NCBI RefSeq assembly: GCF_014522205.1 | Contig: NZ_CP046884.1 | Coordinates: forward strand, 1,488,001-1,552,000 | Length of the DNA stretch: 64,000 nucleotides | Source: Corynebacterium poyangense | GTDB lineage: Bacteria; Actinomycetota; Actinomycetes; Mycobacteriales; Mycobacteriaceae | Direction: 5' to 3' | Shown: positions 5,909 through 18,705 of the stretch, one piece after another | How positions within the stretch are numbered: the first letter of the stretch is position 1 | Layout of the letters: each line of letters starts with the position of its first letter | Notes under the pieces: generated by a model | Databases searched by the model: none | The model's input: only the letters and a program-made list of their open reading frames with translations | What the model was told of the DNA's origin: nothing | Made by a program: the position numbers and the translations under genes

Positions 5909-8900
5909 TTAAAAAGCTCCAGAGGATGGATTATTTCCGGCTTCTATGACCCGAGTTTCAGGTGCTGACTCGGCCTGAACCTCTTTGGGAGCTTCGGCTG
6001 GATCGGCGCCTTTAACCATCCAGATAGTGGTTTCTAATTCCTCGGGTTTAACAAGGACTTCTCGAGCTTTGGACCCCTCGGAAGGCCCTACAATACCCCG
6101 GCTTTCCATGAGATCCATCAAACGGCCAGCCTTGGCGAAACCGACTCGAAGTTTCCGCTGCAGCATGGACGTCGAACCCATTTGGGAGGTGACCACAAGC
6201 TCGATAGCTTCAAGTAGGTCATCCATATCCTTACCGATTTCTTCATCGATGTCCCGCTTGGATTCGGAAACACGCTCATCGGTTACTCCCTCGGTATAAA
6301 CCGGTTCGCGCTGAGCCTTAGCCTGATCCACCACAGCCTGGATTTCTTCATCGGTGACAAACGCACCCTGCAACCGCACCGGTTTATTAGCCCCCTGGGC
6401 AATAAAAAGCCCGTCTCCCATTCCAATGAGTTTTTCAGCTCCACCCTGATCCAAGATGACTCGAGAGTCAGTCAACGAGGACGTAGCAAAAGCTAGCCGG
6501 GAGGGGACATTGGTCTTAATCAAACCAGTCACCACGTCAACTGAGGGCCGCTGAGTAGCAAGCACCAAGTGGATTCCCGCAGCCCGAGCTTTCTGAGTAA
6601 TCCGAACAATGGAATCCTCAATTTCCTTCGGCGCGGTCATCATAAGGTCAGCCAACTCATCGACAACGCAAACAATAAAAGGATAGGGCCGGTATTCTCG
6701 CTGGGAACCAGCCGGGGCTTGAACCTGCCCGGCTTTAACCTTGCGATTGAAGTCTTTAATGTGCCGCACCCGCGCAGACTTCATATCCAAATACCGCTGC
6801 TCCATCTCCTCCACCAACCACTGCAAAGCAGCGCTAGCTTTCTTCGGCTGCGTGATAATAGGGGTAATCAGATGAGGAATCCCCTCATACGGAGTCAACT
6901 CCACCATTTTTGGATCGACAAGGATCAATCGAACGTCCTCAGGCGTAGATCGTGTGAGGAGCGAAACTAACAGAGAGTTCACAAAGGCTGACTTACCGGA
7001 ACCGGTGGAACCTGCGACCAACAGATGCGGCATTTTCTGCACTGAATGACACACAAAGTCGCCCTCAATGTCTTTGCCCAACCCCACCAACATGGGGTCC
7101 GGGTTTGCTTTAGTTTTCGCTGCATTGAGAACATCTCCAAGACGCACCATCTCACGGTCTGGATTAGGAACCTCAATTCCAACCGCAGACTTCCCGGGAA
7201 TCGGGGTGAGAAGCCGAACATTATCGGTGGCAACAGCATAAGCCAGGTTGGATTGCAGGTTGGTGATCTTAGAAACTTTCACACCAGGGCCTAATTCCAC
7301 CTCATACCGGGTCACTGTTGGCCCGCGTGAAAATCCAGTAACAGTAGCGTTGACCTTGAACTCACGGAATACATCGGTAATAGCGTCAATAATCCGATCG
7401 TTCACCTCAGAGTGTTGCTTCGGCGGTTCGCCAGGGATCAGCAACTCCGAACTTGGCAATTGATAATCATCACCTTGTTCCTCCAGGACGCCGGGCTCAG
7501 CCGTGGGCTTAGGTTGGGCAACAGTCTTTGCCAGTGTCGGCTGGGGTGTCGAGACTGGGGCAGCTACAGGAGTTGTTGGCGGAGTCGTAGTCTGCTCAGA
7601 ATCCTCCCTCGGATCTCTGTGTTCCACCGGATCCGAGTGCTCACTTTGCTGATAAGCACGAGCGCTTGCCACCCAGCGTTGATGCGTTTGGGCAACGGGA
7701 TCGTCCGATGATAGCTCTACTGTGGGATCTTCCCCACCACCTGCAGAATTATTGTTTTCGGGATAAACCGCGGCAGCTGGCGTCGCCCCGAATAATCCAG
7801 TTTCAGTTGTCTGCTCCTGGGCAGATGCCGGCTGAAAAACCCCGCTTTTTGAGGTGGAGCGACGCCTGGGAGCTCGACGCGGTATAGCTACTGTGGGCGC
7901 GGTGGTGTGGGAGGGATCCTTACCAGCGGCACGTTCCTCTAATTCGAAATCCACGTGGCCGTAACGGTCATCGTCATCTGATTCCTCTTCTGAGGAGGAA
8001 CCTTGGATCAGTTCTTTGATGACGTTGACAAATTCTCGGGTGGTAATGCCTGTGGCTTTGAGTGCGCCATAGACTAATACCAAAGCCAGAATCGGGACCG
8101 CCAAATAGGTGCTAAATCCTAGAGACAGGGGACCGCCTATGACCGCCCCGATTATGCCTCCGGCGCGGCCGCGGCCAGTGCTGTCAATTGGATTGCCAGC
8201 AAAAACGTGAATAAGTGCCAGCATGGCCAACACAATAATGGCGACACCGAGGGTGCCTTGGGCGCGATGCGGAATATCGCGAAGTTTGTTGAGCATGAGG
8301 GCGATAGCAAAGACCACGAGCGCCACCGGAAGAATCAGGGCGCCTGCCCCGATGAGGAAATGAGCTCCGGTGTCAATGGCTTCGCCTACTGGCCCTGCGA
8401 CGTCGAACCATACGGATGCGCCTAAGACAACGGCTATTCCAATGAGGCTAAGACCTAGGCCATCGGAGTGCTCATCGATCCAGGAGAAAAAGGATTCTGA
8501 GTGAGGCGGTTGAGCCGATAGTTCTTCTTCACTTTCTGGTTCTGGATCAGGGGTGAGAAAATCATCAGGATCTTCGAGGCCACCATAAACATTGTTGTTT
8601 TTATCTCGGGCACGAATTTTGTTGCTTACCCCTCTCGTGACGCTACCTACCCCGCGTGCAGCGGAGCCAAAAAGCACCCCTATCCCCTGTCCGACAGCTT
8701 TAAAAGCACTTCCGGTTCGTTCCGCAGAGGTCTCAGCAGCCCGGTTCGCTACTGCAAATGAGGATGTCGGCGTGCCGCTGCCACGGTCAAAAGACCGGGT
8801 AGCCGGAGTTCGGCTCCCGGTGGAATAGGAAGAGCGTCCTTGGGGGCGCGTTTTATCTCGCGCTGATTCTCGGTACCCTCTCGAACGCTGTGCAGCGGCA

Positions 8901-8959
8901 TTCTTGACAGACATGCCTTTAACAATAGCCGCTAAGGCCTCACCATTCACATTTGCCAC
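5909..8959 (-). CDS. ftsK: FtsK/SpoIIIE DNA translocase
   Basis: 1016 residues. Order: a basic, Ser/Arg-rich N-terminus, four membrane helices at roughly 165-300, a long acidic and Pro/Thr-rich linker to about 500, then the alpha-beta motor domain and a C-terminal gamma winged helix. The motor has Walker A GSTGSGKS near residue 650, Walker B-type segments [14 protein letters not shown] and [12 protein letters not shown], and the [21 protein letters not shown] block. The gamma domain begins around [20 protein letters not shown] and would recognise polar KOPS-type sequences. FtsK pumps DNA at the division septum to help resolve chromosome dimers. The start used is GTG at 8959; no clear ribosome binding site precedes it, so the N-terminus may differ. 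Neighbours rnj and dapA upstream match mycobacterial order. Confidence 0.93.
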   Translation of the reverse strand: MANVNGEALAAIVKGMSVKNAAAQRSRGYRESARDKTRPQGRSSYSTGSRTPATRSFDRGSGTPTSSFAVANRAAETSAERTGSAFKAVGQGIGVLFGSAARGVGSVTRGVSNKIRARDKNNNVYGGLEDPDDFLTPDPEPESEEELSAQPPHSESFFSWIDEHSDGLGLSLIGIAVVLGASVWFDVAGPVGEAIDTGAHFLIGAGALILPVALVVFAIALMLNKLRDIPHRAQGTLGVAIIVLAMLALIHVFAGNPIDSTGRGRAGGIIGAVIGGPLSLGFSTYLAVPILALVLVYGALKATGITTREFVNVIKELIQGSSSEEESDDDDRYGHVDFELEERAAGKDPSHTTAPTVAIPRRAPRRRSTSKSGVFQPASAQEQTTETGLFGATPAAAVYPENNNSAGGGEDPTVELSSDDPVAQTHQRWVASARAYQQSEHSDPVEHRDPREDSEQTTTPPTTPVAAPVSTPQPTLAKTVAQPKPTAEPGVLEEQGDDYQLPSSELLIPGEPPKQHSEVNDRIIDAITDVFREFKVNATVTGFSRGPTVTRYEVELGPGVKVSKITNLQSNLAYAVATDNVRLLTPIPGKSAVGIEVPNPDREMVRLGDVLNAAKTKANPDPMLVGLGKDIEGDFVCHSVQKMPHLLVAGSTGSGKSAFVNSLLVSLLTRSTPEDVRLILVDPKMVELTPYEGIPHLITPIITQPKKASAALQWLVEEMEQRYLDMKSARVRHIKDFNRKVKAGQVQAPAGSQREYRPYPFIVCVVDELADLMMTAPKEIEDSIVRITQKARAAGIHLVLATQRPSVDVVTGLIKTNVPSRLAFATSSLTDSRVILDQGGAEKLIGMGDGLFIAQGANKPVRLQGAFVTDEEIQAVVDQAKAQREPVYTEGVTDERVSESKRDIDEEIGKDMDDLLEAIELVVTSQMGSTSMLQRKLRVGFAKAGRLMDLMESRGIVGPSEGSKAREVLVKPEELETTIWMVKGADPAEAPKEVQAESAPETRVIEAGNNPSSGAF

Positions 8960-9011
8960 ACCGGGGTTGAGGAGATTGTGACATGCTCCAGACCCTTCAG
9001 GAAAGACAAGT

Positions 9012-9638
9012 TTATAGACTAGACCTGGTAATCAGGTTGGCGTCTCCGTCAATGCGAATATCGACGGCGTCGCGCCCCGTAGCAAAAAGCAGAAGCTCGC
9101 CTGGATCCCCGAAGACGTGGACTCCGTTGTCGCCACGCTGCGCAACTCTACGAGTATCCGCGGCAGTAATCGGCGGATAGCCGGTGGGAACCAGATGAAT
9201 TGGGGCAGCGCTCTGAGACAGTAACCGCACCCCGATCAGACGGAGAATCCTGACCAATGAGTCGTTGACCGCGGCAGAAAATTCTCTTGGCTCCCAGTCT
9301 CCTTCAGCCCGGCGAACATCTTCGAAATGAATGAAGTGTTCCGAAGTGTTGATGAGTGAGTCAAGAAATCGGATGGGGTTATAACGTTGGGGGCCGCGCC
9401 GCCAGCGATTCACCAATTCCTCATAGTCAAGGTGCTGATAGGACTCTTTGACCTTGCGTTCGTAGGAGGCAAGAGCGGGAAAGAAAATCGCCACGGCGGC
9501 GTCGGGTCTATTTTCTCGAAGAAAAAGATGCATGGCTAAGTCCTGGGTGGTCCACCCTTCGCACAAGGTGGGGGCCGACGGACCTTTGCGCAGCAGCATA
9601 TCAGCCAGACGTTCACGTTCGGTAGCGGCAAAAGACAT
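9012..9638 (-). CDS. TIGR03085-family DinB-like metal-binding protein
   Basis: 208 residues of the mycothiol-dependent/maleylpyruvate isomerase-like DinB superfamily. The N-terminal helix bundle contains [18 protein letters not shown] and [19 protein letters not shown]; the two His clusters would bind a divalent metal. The C-terminal part ([27 protein letters not shown]) matches the small domain seen in TIGR03085 and mycothiol-related proteins. The substrate is unknown. In corynebacteria and mycobacteria a homologue sits between ftsK and rnj. A TAGGCT box 7 nt before the ATG suggests its own leaderless promoter. Confidence 0.78.
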   Translation of the reverse strand: MSFAATERERLADMLLRKGPSAPTLCEGWTTQDLAMHLFLRENRPDAAVAIFFPALASYERKVKESYQHLDYEELVNRWRRGPQRYNPIRFLDSLINTSEHFIHFEDVRRAEGDWEPREFSAAVNDSLVRILRLIGVRLLSQSAAPIHLVPTGYPPITAADTRRVAQRGDNGVHVFGDPGELLLFATGRDAVDIRIDGDANLITRSSL

Positions 9639-9645
9639 AAACCCC

Positions 9646-9651
9646 AGCCTA
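9646..9651 (-). promoter_or_regulatory. -10 box TAGGCT, probable leaderless promoter
   Basis: TAGGCT on the minus strand ends 7 nt before the ATG at 9638. The intervening GGGGTTT does not resemble a well-placed ribosome binding site. Confidence 0.5.
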
Positions 9652-9700
9652 GCCTTTATGGAAAGCTAAACCGGGGTTGACATTCCCAAAGCGGTGAGCA

Positions 9701-11695
9701 CTATAAACTCGGGCGAGTACCCTGTAATTCCGCATCACCGATGTATTCGGTATCGGAACTCATCGGTACCACGGTGGGTACCACCATTGGTTCACGGCGC
9801 CACTTTTGTTCCACGTATCGGGAAACCTTGCGGCGCAGCTGCTTCACCATTCGGTAAGGATCATTTTCACCTTCGGCAGCCAGATCATTCATGGTGGATT
9901 CCACTAATTTAGCGATTTCCGGAATCATCGCCTTGGCGTCCTCAGAGAAGCCTTTGGCCACGACGCTGGGGAATTCAAGAAGCCGACCAGTACGGTTATC
10001 AATGACCGCAGTGATGGCTAGCAACCCGCCCTCGCCTAGGGAGGTACGATCAGCTAACACTTCGGCGTCAATATCGCCCATGCGGACCCCATCGACGAAG
10101 AGATTGCCCACCGGGATTTGACCCACAACCCGGGCGCGGCCATCAACGAGGTCAACTACCACGCCGTTTTGAGCAAGAACTACCCGGTCAGCGGGAACCC
10201 CGGTAGCGATGGCCAATTCCTTGTTGGCGCGCAGATGCCGCCATTCCCCATGCACCGGCATCGCATTTCGAGGCCGCGCAGCGTTATAGAGGAAGAGAAG
10301 TTCACCGGCAAAACCGTGACCAGAGGTGTGAACTTTAGCGTCTTTGCCGGTGACCACCGTGGCGCCAATTTGAGCAAGCATATTAATGACGCCGAAAACG
10401 GCTTCTTCATTACCAGGGACCAGCGATGAAGAAAGAATAATGAGGTCACCATCACGAACAGTGATTTGGCGATGCTCCCGACGCGCCATGCGAGACAATG
10501 CTGCCATGGGCTCACCCTGCGTACCGGTGGTAATCAATAGCACCTTATGGGGAGCCATTTTGGCTGCATCATCCATAGATATAAAGGTCCCGCGGGGAGC
10601 TTTCAGATAGCCCATCTTCTCCGCAATTTCCATGTTGCGAATCATCGACCGGCCATTAAAAGCAACCTTGCGTCCGGCTGCTACCGCGGCATCCACGGCA
10701 GACTGGACGCGGTAAACATTGGAGGCAAAAGAAGCCACAATAACCCGCTGTTTAGCGTCTGCTACCAGCCGCTTGAGGGTTGGGGTGATCTCTGATTCCG
10801 ACCCTGAAAATCCTGGTGTGCTGGCATTCGTAGAGTCGCACAACAACAGATCTACCCCTTCATCACCGAAGCGGGATAGCGCCGGCAAATCAGTGGGTTT
10901 ACCGCCAATGGGGGTTTGGTCCAGTTTAATGTCACCGGTGTGAATAACCAGACCAGCGCCAGTTTTAATGGCAATCCCTAGGCAATCTGGAATGGAGTGG
11001 TTGACCGTCCAGAATCGCAAGTTAAAGGGACCACGATTAACATCGGAGGACTCATTAACCTCAATGAGCTTCGGGCGTTGCCGGTGCTCCTGGCACTTCG
11101 CTGCGATAAGCGCCAAGGTAAATTTCGACGCCAGAATAGGAAGGTCTGCTCGGTGCTTAAGTAGCCACGGGATTCCACCAATATGGTCTTCATGCCCGTG
11201 AGTAATCACCAGGGCATCAACCCGATCTAGGTGATTTTCAATAGGCCCAAAATCCGGGAGGATCAAATCCACCCCTGGTTCCCCTGAGGACGGGAAGAGA
11301 ACACCACAATCCACAATTAACAGTCGATTATTGTATTCAAACACCGTCATATTGCGGCCGATTTCGGAAATACCACCCAACGCGTAAATCCGCAGCCCAT
11401 TTTTCGGCGCCTTCGGCGGAGCCGGTAACCGCTTAGTTAAATCCGCCCCCTGCATGGACTTCACGACGTTCCGGCGTCCACCATCCTGACGAGAACGCTT
11501 CCCCCCTTGCCCACGTCGGTTTTGATTTTTCGCCCGACGCCCATCTTGACCATTCTTCTTGGCGTCGCTGTACTTCTTCTCGGTGCCGTTTCGAGCTGCA
11601 CCTTCTTCCTCCGGTGCGTGAAACACCGGAGTGTCAGCCCCCGGAGGGCCCGCCTTACGGGTCACTTTCCGAGAACGATTTCGGGGTTCAGTCAT
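9701..11695 (-). CDS. rnj: Ribonuclease J
   Basis: 664 residues. The first 85-95 are an Arg/Lys/Gln/Gly-rich, probably disordered RNA-binding extension. The metallo-beta-lactamase core follows, with the zinc motif HGHEDHIGG near residues 165-173, then HTGDIKLD, the beta-CASP insertion (SFASNVYRVQSAVDAA and STNAS), and the C-terminal block KVHTSGHG and MPVHGEWRHL. RNase J has 5'-to-3' exonuclease and endonuclease activity and matures rRNA and mRNA. The ATG follows the dapA stop by 2 nt, so rnj is probably translated from a dapA-rnj transcript. The long basic N-terminus is common in actinobacterial RNase J. Confidence 0.93.
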   Translation of the reverse strand: MTEPRNRSRKVTRKAGPPGADTPVFHAPEEEGAARNGTEKKYSDAKKNGQDGRRAKNQNRRGQGGKRSRQDGGRRNVVKSMQGADLTKRLPAPPKAPKNGLRIYALGGISEIGRNMTVFEYNNRLLIVDCGVLFPSSGEPGVDLILPDFGPIENHLDRVDALVITHGHEDHIGGIPWLLKHRADLPILASKFTLALIAAKCQEHRQRPKLIEVNESSDVNRGPFNLRFWTVNHSIPDCLGIAIKTGAGLVIHTGDIKLDQTPIGGKPTDLPALSRFGDEGVDLLLCDSTNASTPGFSGSESEITPTLKRLVADAKQRVIVASFASNVYRVQSAVDAAVAAGRKVAFNGRSMIRNMEIAEKMGYLKAPRGTFISMDDAAKMAPHKVLLITTGTQGEPMAALSRMARREHRQITVRDGDLIILSSSLVPGNEEAVFGVINMLAQIGATVVTGKDAKVHTSGHGFAGELLFLYNAARPRNAMPVHGEWRHLRANKELAIATGVPADRVVLAQNGVVVDLVDGRARVVGQIPVGNLFVDGVRMGDIDAEVLADRTSLGEGGLLAITAVIDNRTGRLLEFPSVVAKGFSEDAKAMIPEIAKLVESTMNDLAAEGENDPYRMVKQLRRKVSRYVEQKWRREPMVVPTVVPMSSDTEYIGDAELQGTRPSL

Positions 11696-11697
11696 AT

Positions 11698-13339
<1,642 letters not shown>

Positions 13340-13385
13340 CGTGACTACTACTCCTTCATGATCCGTGGTGGTGGTTGGCTACATG

Positions 13386-14177
<792 letters not shown>

Positions 14178-14194
14178 TTAGGCCCAAAGCTCAG

Positions 14195-15442
14195 TTAGCG
14201 TTCCCGACGCGCCCCTGGAGAAGGTGTTGCTTGGAGAAAAGCTGGGGGAGCAAATTCTGCCTGAGCAAAGGAGCGAGAAATTGCTTGAGCCATTGGGTGA
14301 ACCTCTGCGCGAGGGACTAAAGCAATTGCGCTTCCGCCGAAACCACCGCCGGTCATGCGGGCCCCGATGGCTCCGTAGTCCTTTGCTGTATCGACGATGA
14401 GGTCGAGTTGAGAGACAGTGACTTCGTAGTCTTCCTTCAGCGACTTGTGAGAGGCGTACATAGCACAGCCAAAAGCCTGGAAATCAGCTCGCTTGAGGCT
14501 TTCAATAGCATCAAGAGTTCGTGAGATTTCAGTTACTACATGTCGGACCCTACGGTTGGTGCAATCTGAATCTGCTCCCGTGCTTGTGGCCCACTGCTGC
14601 GCAGCCGCATATATCGCGGTGTCATCACCGATGTCTCGAAGAGTAGATGCTTGGCAATAGTGGGTTACTGCATCAATAATTCCCCGGCGGGAGGCATATT
14701 GACCATCAGCCAAACTATGAGGGGCATTGCTATCAATCACCAGGATGGCTAAGTCATGGGATTCAAGATCACAAGGAACGTGATAACTCTGTCCGGTGGA
14801 AAAATCGATGGCCAGAGCAAAACCGGATTTCCCTTGCAAGGAAATATTCTGGTCTAATCCTCCCGTAGACGCCCCCACCACCTCATTTTCTGCCCGGATA
14901 GCAGCCTGGATAATAGCAGTTCGAGTCGCATCATCTGCTAAAGCTCCGTCACCTTTTTCTAGCTCCACCACCGCACTTGCTACTGCGCACTCAATAGCGG
15001 CAGAACTTGAAAGCCCAGATCCCAGTGGAACATCCGACACTATTGCCACGTCATAGCCACGTGCGCTAGGTGACAATAGACCTGCTTCTCGCAACGCCCA
15101 GATGGGGCCCAGTGCGTAACCTAGCCATCCAGAAATTTCTCCTGGTCCAAGATTCCCGGCGCGGAGTTCCGCTTTAGCTGGTTCAGAATGGCTAGGAAGC
15201 CAAGACTCAATCCTGATGGTGTCATCATCTCGGGGAGAAATGGCGACGTAGGTAGATTGCTCTAAAGCGAAAGGTAGGCAGATTCCTCCGGCATAATCTA
15301 CATGTTCGCCAATAAGGTTTACCCTCCCCGGGGCTGCCCACACTCCCGTTGCCGAATATCCATAGCTGCGTTCAAAATTCCTTAACGCGGCATCGCAGGC
15401 TTCTTGCGATGTCCGGTTAGGCAACCAGTGAGGTGTGCTCAT
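14195..15442 (-). CDS. galK: Galactokinase
   Basis: 415 residues from the ATG at 15442, which overlaps the galT stop (ATGA). GHMP-kinase motifs: the galactokinase signature GRVNLIGEHVDY at residues 39-50, the phosphate loop PLGSGLSSSAA, GGLDQ with the catalytic Asp, and ARMTGGGFGGSAIALV at the C-terminus. It phosphorylates alpha-galactose at C1 with ATP, the first committed Leloir step. It is the last gene of the symporter-small protein-galT-galK operon. A longer in-frame extension reaching 15628 lies inside galT and is not family-like. Confidence 0.94.
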   Translation of the reverse strand: MSTPHWLPNRTSQEACDAALRNFERSYGYSATGVWAAPGRVNLIGEHVDYAGGICLPFALEQSTYVAISPRDDDTIRIESWLPSHSEPAKAELRAGNLGPGEISGWLGYALGPIWALREAGLLSPSARGYDVAIVSDVPLGSGLSSSAAIECAVASAVVELEKGDGALADDATRTAIIQAAIRAENEVVGASTGGLDQNISLQGKSGFALAIDFSTGQSYHVPCDLESHDLAILVIDSNAPHSLADGQYASRRGIIDAVTHYCQASTLRDIGDDTAIYAAAQQWATSTGADSDCTNRRVRHVVTEISRTLDAIESLKRADFQAFGCAMYASHKSLKEDYEVTVSQLDLIVDTAKDYGAIGARMTGGGFGGSAIALVPRAEVHPMAQAISRSFAQAEFAPPAFLQATPSPGARRER

Positions 15443-16575
15443 GCCTGCTCTCCTATCTCTTGAAAGCGTTGAGCTATTCGCTCTGGGGTGGTATCGGATA
15501 TCCATGCTCCTTGGCCGGACTCGGATCCCGCCAAGAATTTCATGCGCCCGGGAGACCGCATGAGTGAAAAAAGTTGGAGATGAAAACGTCCGTATTCGCG
15601 CTCCTCGCCGACTACAGCTTGATTCCATGCACTGATATAGGGAGTGCGGTCTACCCCCTCGAAGAACTGATCGATCCGTCGCAGGAGATCTAGATACATC
15701 CGGGTTAGTTCATCACGTTCGACGTCACTAAGCTCTGCGAAATCCTTGACGTCACGATGCGGCATCATCATGACCTCTACCGGCCATTTTGCCGCGGCAG
15801 GGACAAAGGCAGTGAAGTAGTCGCCCACGCGAAGCAGACGTCGACCGTCTTCGTGTTCAGCGCGGAGGATGTCATCAAAAAGATCGTGTCCGGTGTTGTC
15901 ACGGTGATGGCGAGCCTGGATGATAATTTGTTGCGCCCGGCTAGGGATGTAGGGATAGCTATAGATCTGTCCGTGCGGGTGCTGCAGGGTTACTCCAATT
16001 TCGGCACCACGGTTTTCGAAGGGGAAAACATGGCGAATCCCTTCAATTGCTGATAACTCTGCGGTGCGATGCGCCCACGCCTCTACCACGGTGCGTGCCC
16101 GTTGGTAACTCAAATCCTTGAAAGAATGATCTACCTCGGGGGTGAAGCACACGACTTCGCATCGACCGCGCGCTGGCTGGTGAGGGATCAAATCTGGAAG
16201 GCGTTGCTCTGACGATTCCCCGGAGGATTGTTCCGCGTGCACGGACAACGAAGGGAAGCGGTTTTCAAAAACCACGACGTTATAGTCTACCGCCGGGATT
16301 TCCGTGGGGAGCTGTCCCGGCTTGCTGGGGGCAAGCGGGTTTTCATTGGCCGGTGGCATGAAGGTACGGTTCATGCGGTGCGCTGCGTAGACATTCCATT
16401 CTCCGGTGAGCGGATCTCGACGCATTTCCGACTGGGTGGAAGCAATGGGAAGTTTCCTTGGATCATCCAGTATTCTGGTTTCTTCCCCGCTGAGATAGGG
16501 GTTTTCGTCATCGAAATAGAGGAGTTCTCTCCCATCGGCCAAGTGCGTCCGGGTCACCCGCACTGGATGAGGCAT
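15439..16575 (-). CDS. galT: Galactose-1-phosphate uridylyltransferase
   Basis: 378 residues. The HIT-like active-site motif HPHGQIYSYP carries the nucleophilic His; RRDPLTGEWNVYAAHR near the N-terminus and VENRFPSL-type (VFENRFPSLS) are GalT family blocks, and the C-terminus has WPVEVMMMPHR and YGRFHLQLFSLMRSPGRMKFLAG. It exchanges UMP between UDP-glucose and galactose-1-phosphate. Its ATG overlaps the stop of the small membrane protein by one base (TAATG), and its own stop overlaps galK (ATGA), so the unit is tightly coupled. Confidence 0.94.
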   Translation of the reverse strand: MPHPVRVTRTHLADGRELLYFDDENPYLSGEETRILDDPRKLPIASTQSEMRRDPLTGEWNVYAAHRMNRTFMPPANENPLAPSKPGQLPTEIPAVDYNVVVFENRFPSLSVHAEQSSGESSEQRLPDLIPHQPARGRCEVVCFTPEVDHSFKDLSYQRARTVVEAWAHRTAELSAIEGIRHVFPFENRGAEIGVTLQHPHGQIYSYPYIPSRAQQIIIQARHHRDNTGHDLFDDILRAEHEDGRRLLRVGDYFTAFVPAAAKWPVEVMMMPHRDVKDFAELSDVERDELTRMYLDLLRRIDQFFEGVDRTPYISAWNQAVVGEEREYGRFHLQLFSLMRSPGRMKFLAGSESGQGAWISDTTPERIAQRFQEIGEQA

Positions 16576-16877
16576 TAGTGTGCCGGTCCTTCCTGGTGCA
16601 TTGCGGCTAGTTCTGCTTCATCGACCACAATTGGGCGCAGTTTAGACCAGAGGAAAAATCCGGCTGCCACTACAAGGAGAACCACTCCGGCGTAGATGTT
16701 GTATTCCGAGTGTTTTAGCTCGTTGGTGTCCAGATTGATCCCTGGGTTCAGGAGGAAACCAGAAAATAGCAAGAGGATTCCGTAGATACCGAGCAATGCT
16801 CCAATGACGTTGCGGATATCGAAAGCGCCGGCGGAATGTTTCTGTGGCTTGGTATGTGCTTGTTGAGATGTAGTCAT
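16575..16877 (-). CDS. Small two-helix membrane protein in the galactose operon
   Basis: 100 residues from the ATG at 16877, with GGAG upstream. A polar N-terminus (MTTSQQAHTKPQK) precedes two membrane segments, around residues 22-46 (IGALLGIYGILLLFSGFLL) and 61-78 (IYAGVVLLVVAAGFFLW). A short acidic C-terminus follows. The gene is 14 nt downstream of the symporter and one base overlaps galT. Its position suggests a small accessory subunit of the symporter, comparable in layout (not in proven homology) to small membrane partners of other sodium/solute symporters. I do not recognise a named family. Confidence 0.75.
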   Translation of the reverse strand: MTTSQQAHTKPQKHSAGAFDIRNVIGALLGIYGILLLFSGFLLNPGINLDTNELKHSEYNIYAGVVLLVVAAGFFLWSKLRPIVVDEAELAAMHQEGPAH

Positions 16878-16891
16878 AGTCGCTCCCCTCC

Positions 16892-18553
16892 TTAAGCAAA
16901 GATAATGTTGAGAATAATGACCAAGACCAGGCATAAGATGCCTAGCGGAATGGTGCGTTGATACCACGGCAGAGCAGCTTCAGCGTTATCCACTAAGTGT
17001 TCTTTGGGGGTCACCGAACGGACAAAGCCAACCAGTTCCGCATCGGGTTTGGGCTGGGTGGCCAACGAAACAATGATGGACAACACAATGTCAACAACAA
17101 AGGCAATGGACGCCGCGACAAACGCCGTTCCCTGGCCGGGGAGATTAAAGAATCCTGCTTGCGCGGTGCTGAACTCCGCAATGCACCAATATATGACGGC
17201 GGAAAGGGTACCCATGACAAGTCCCACCCAACCTGCCGTCGGGGTCATGCGCTTCCAGAACATACCCAAGATGAAGGTAGCGAAAAGCGGAGCGTTGAAG
17301 AATCCGAAGAGAGTTTGGAGATAATCCATGATATTGCCGAAGTTTTGCGCGATCAGGGCGGTAAATACCGCGATCAACGTCGCACCAACTGTGGCAATTT
17401 TCCCGATTTTCAGGTAGTAAGAATCATCTTTATCCCGCTGTACATAAGCTTGCCAGATGTCATAGCTAAATACCGTGTTGAAAGCAGAGATATTAGCAGC
17501 CATACCAGCCATAAAAGCGGCTAAGAGACCAGCAATAGCTACCCCCAACAACCCATTAGGAAGAAGGTCTCTCATTAAATACAATATGGCATCATTAGGT
17601 TTGGCGTCACCTTGCTTAATAGGGGTAACAATAGCCCCCGCCACCATACCGGGAATAACCACCAAGAAGGGAATAAACATTTTCGGAAAAGCGCCAATAA
17701 TCGGGGTTTTCCGAGCTGAGGACAAAGAATCAGCGGCCATGGATCGTTGAACTTCGACAAAGTTGGTGGTCCAGTAGCCGAAGGACAGCACGAATCCTAA
17801 CCCGAACACCAGTCCAATAACGGAGACGACGGGATTATCAAAGCCAGACAATTCCGTACCAGGCCAGGTGTGGAAATGGCTGTTATTGTTCACCATGGTT
17901 TTCAGACCGTTCCAGCCGCCCACATTGTGCAAACCGATGAGAGTCAATGGCAGCAAGGCAGTGACAATGACAAAGAACTGCAGAACTTCGTTGTAAATTG
18001 CAGCGCTTAAGCCGCCCAGAGTGATATACGAGAGCACTATCACTGCGGCTACAACTAAGGTGACCCACAGATCCCAGCCAAGGAGAGAATTAACTACCTT
18101 TGCTAAGAGCAAAAGGTTGACTCCAGCAATCAAGAGCTGCGCCAAGGCAAAGGATAAGGCGTTGACCAGGTGGGCTGCTGGACCAAAGCGTCGAAGCATA
18201 AATTCCGGTACGGATCGAACCTTAGAGCCATAATAGAAAGGCATCATGACAATGCCTAGGAACACCATGGCGGGAATGGCTCCGATCCAGAAATAGTGCA
18301 TGGTTTCCACGCCGTAGGTCACACCGTTTGCTGAGTGTCCTACAATCTCCACCGCGCCCAGGTTGGCTGAGATGAAAGCTAACCCAGTGACCCAAGCTGG
18401 GAGGGAGCGTCCAGAAAGAAAGAAGTCAATCGAACTGGAAACCCGGGAGCGCGCCGCCCATCCGATTCCCAGCACGAAGATGAAGTAGATAGCGACAATG
18501 AGGTAATCCATCACTGTCGCATCGAGCCGCGGGGCTCCAGCCGCAACAATCAC
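16892..18553 (-). CDS. Sodium:solute symporter (SSS/SGLT family), probable galactose importer
   Basis: 553 residues from the GTG at 18553, which has GGAG 7 nt upstream; a GTG at 18604 lacks a ribosome binding site and falls inside an inverted repeat, and an ATG at 18511 is a further alternative. Thirteen to fourteen membrane helices are visible. SSS-family blocks: GWAARSRVSSSIDFFLSGRSLPAWVTGLAFISANLGAVEI, MPFYYGSKVRSVPEFM, and LLAAFMAGMAANISAFNTVFSYD with the Na2-site serines. It resembles SglT-type sugar carriers. As first gene of an operon with galT and galK, galactose is the likely cargo, driven by the sodium gradient. Confidence 0.88.
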   Translation of the reverse strand: MIVAAGAPRLDATVMDYLIVAIYFIFVLGIGWAARSRVSSSIDFFLSGRSLPAWVTGLAFISANLGAVEIVGHSANGVTYGVETMHYFWIGAIPAMVFLGIVMMPFYYGSKVRSVPEFMLRRFGPAAHLVNALSFALAQLLIAGVNLLLLAKVVNSLLGWDLWVTLVVAAVIVLSYITLGGLSAAIYNEVLQFFVIVTALLPLTLIGLHNVGGWNGLKTMVNNNSHFHTWPGTELSGFDNPVVSVIGLVFGLGFVLSFGYWTTNFVEVQRSMAADSLSSARKTPIIGAFPKMFIPFLVVIPGMVAGAIVTPIKQGDAKPNDAILYLMRDLLPNGLLGVAIAGLLAAFMAGMAANISAFNTVFSYDIWQAYVQRDKDDSYYLKIGKIATVGATLIAVFTALIAQNFGNIMDYLQTLFGFFNAPLFATFILGMFWKRMTPTAGWVGLVMGTLSAVIYWCIAEFSTAQAGFFNLPGQGTAFVAASIAFVVDIVLSIIVSLATQPKPDAELVGFVRSVTPKEHLVDNAEAALPWYQRTIPLGILCLVLVIILNIIFA

Positions 18554-18590
18554 GGCAGATCTCCGTTCTATGTCAAAAAATGTCCTGAAA

Positions 18591-18609
18591 GTGTTGTAAG
18601 ACACAACAC
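18591..18609. repeat. Inverted repeat (candidate operator) before the symporter operon
   Basis: GTGTTGT (18591-18597) and ACAACAC (18603-18609) are perfect 7-bp arms around a 5-bp centre, 38 bp upstream of the symporter start. This is the size of a GntR- or LacI-type operator, a plausible site for galactose-responsive control. No promoter hexamers could be assigned with confidence nearby. Confidence 0.5.
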
Positions 18610-18684
18610 ATTGTTCTACCCCGGTATACGCCAGAGGTCATACAACTTTCATCCATTGAGGAGTTTTTTGATTTTTTTCACACC

Positions 18685-18705
18685 ATTCTGAGGGATTTTC
18701 AGAAT
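18685..18705 (+). terminator. Hairpin with T-run between galM and the symporter
   Basis: ATTCTGA and TCAGAAT (7-bp arms, 7-nt loop) are followed by TTTTTC on the plus strand. No plus-strand gene lies upstream, so it would stop antisense transcription; on the minus strand, where galM ends, no T-run follows. Function is uncertain. Confidence 0.35.

Noticed and set aside
15443-15628. N-terminal extension of galK into galT
   Set aside because: No galactokinase has this extension and the ATG at 15442 overlaps the galT stop in the usual coupled manner.
18685-18705. Rho-independent terminator of galM
   Set aside because: The T-run is on the plus strand, opposite to galM transcription, so it cannot be a normal galM terminator; kept only as a low-confidence hairpin.
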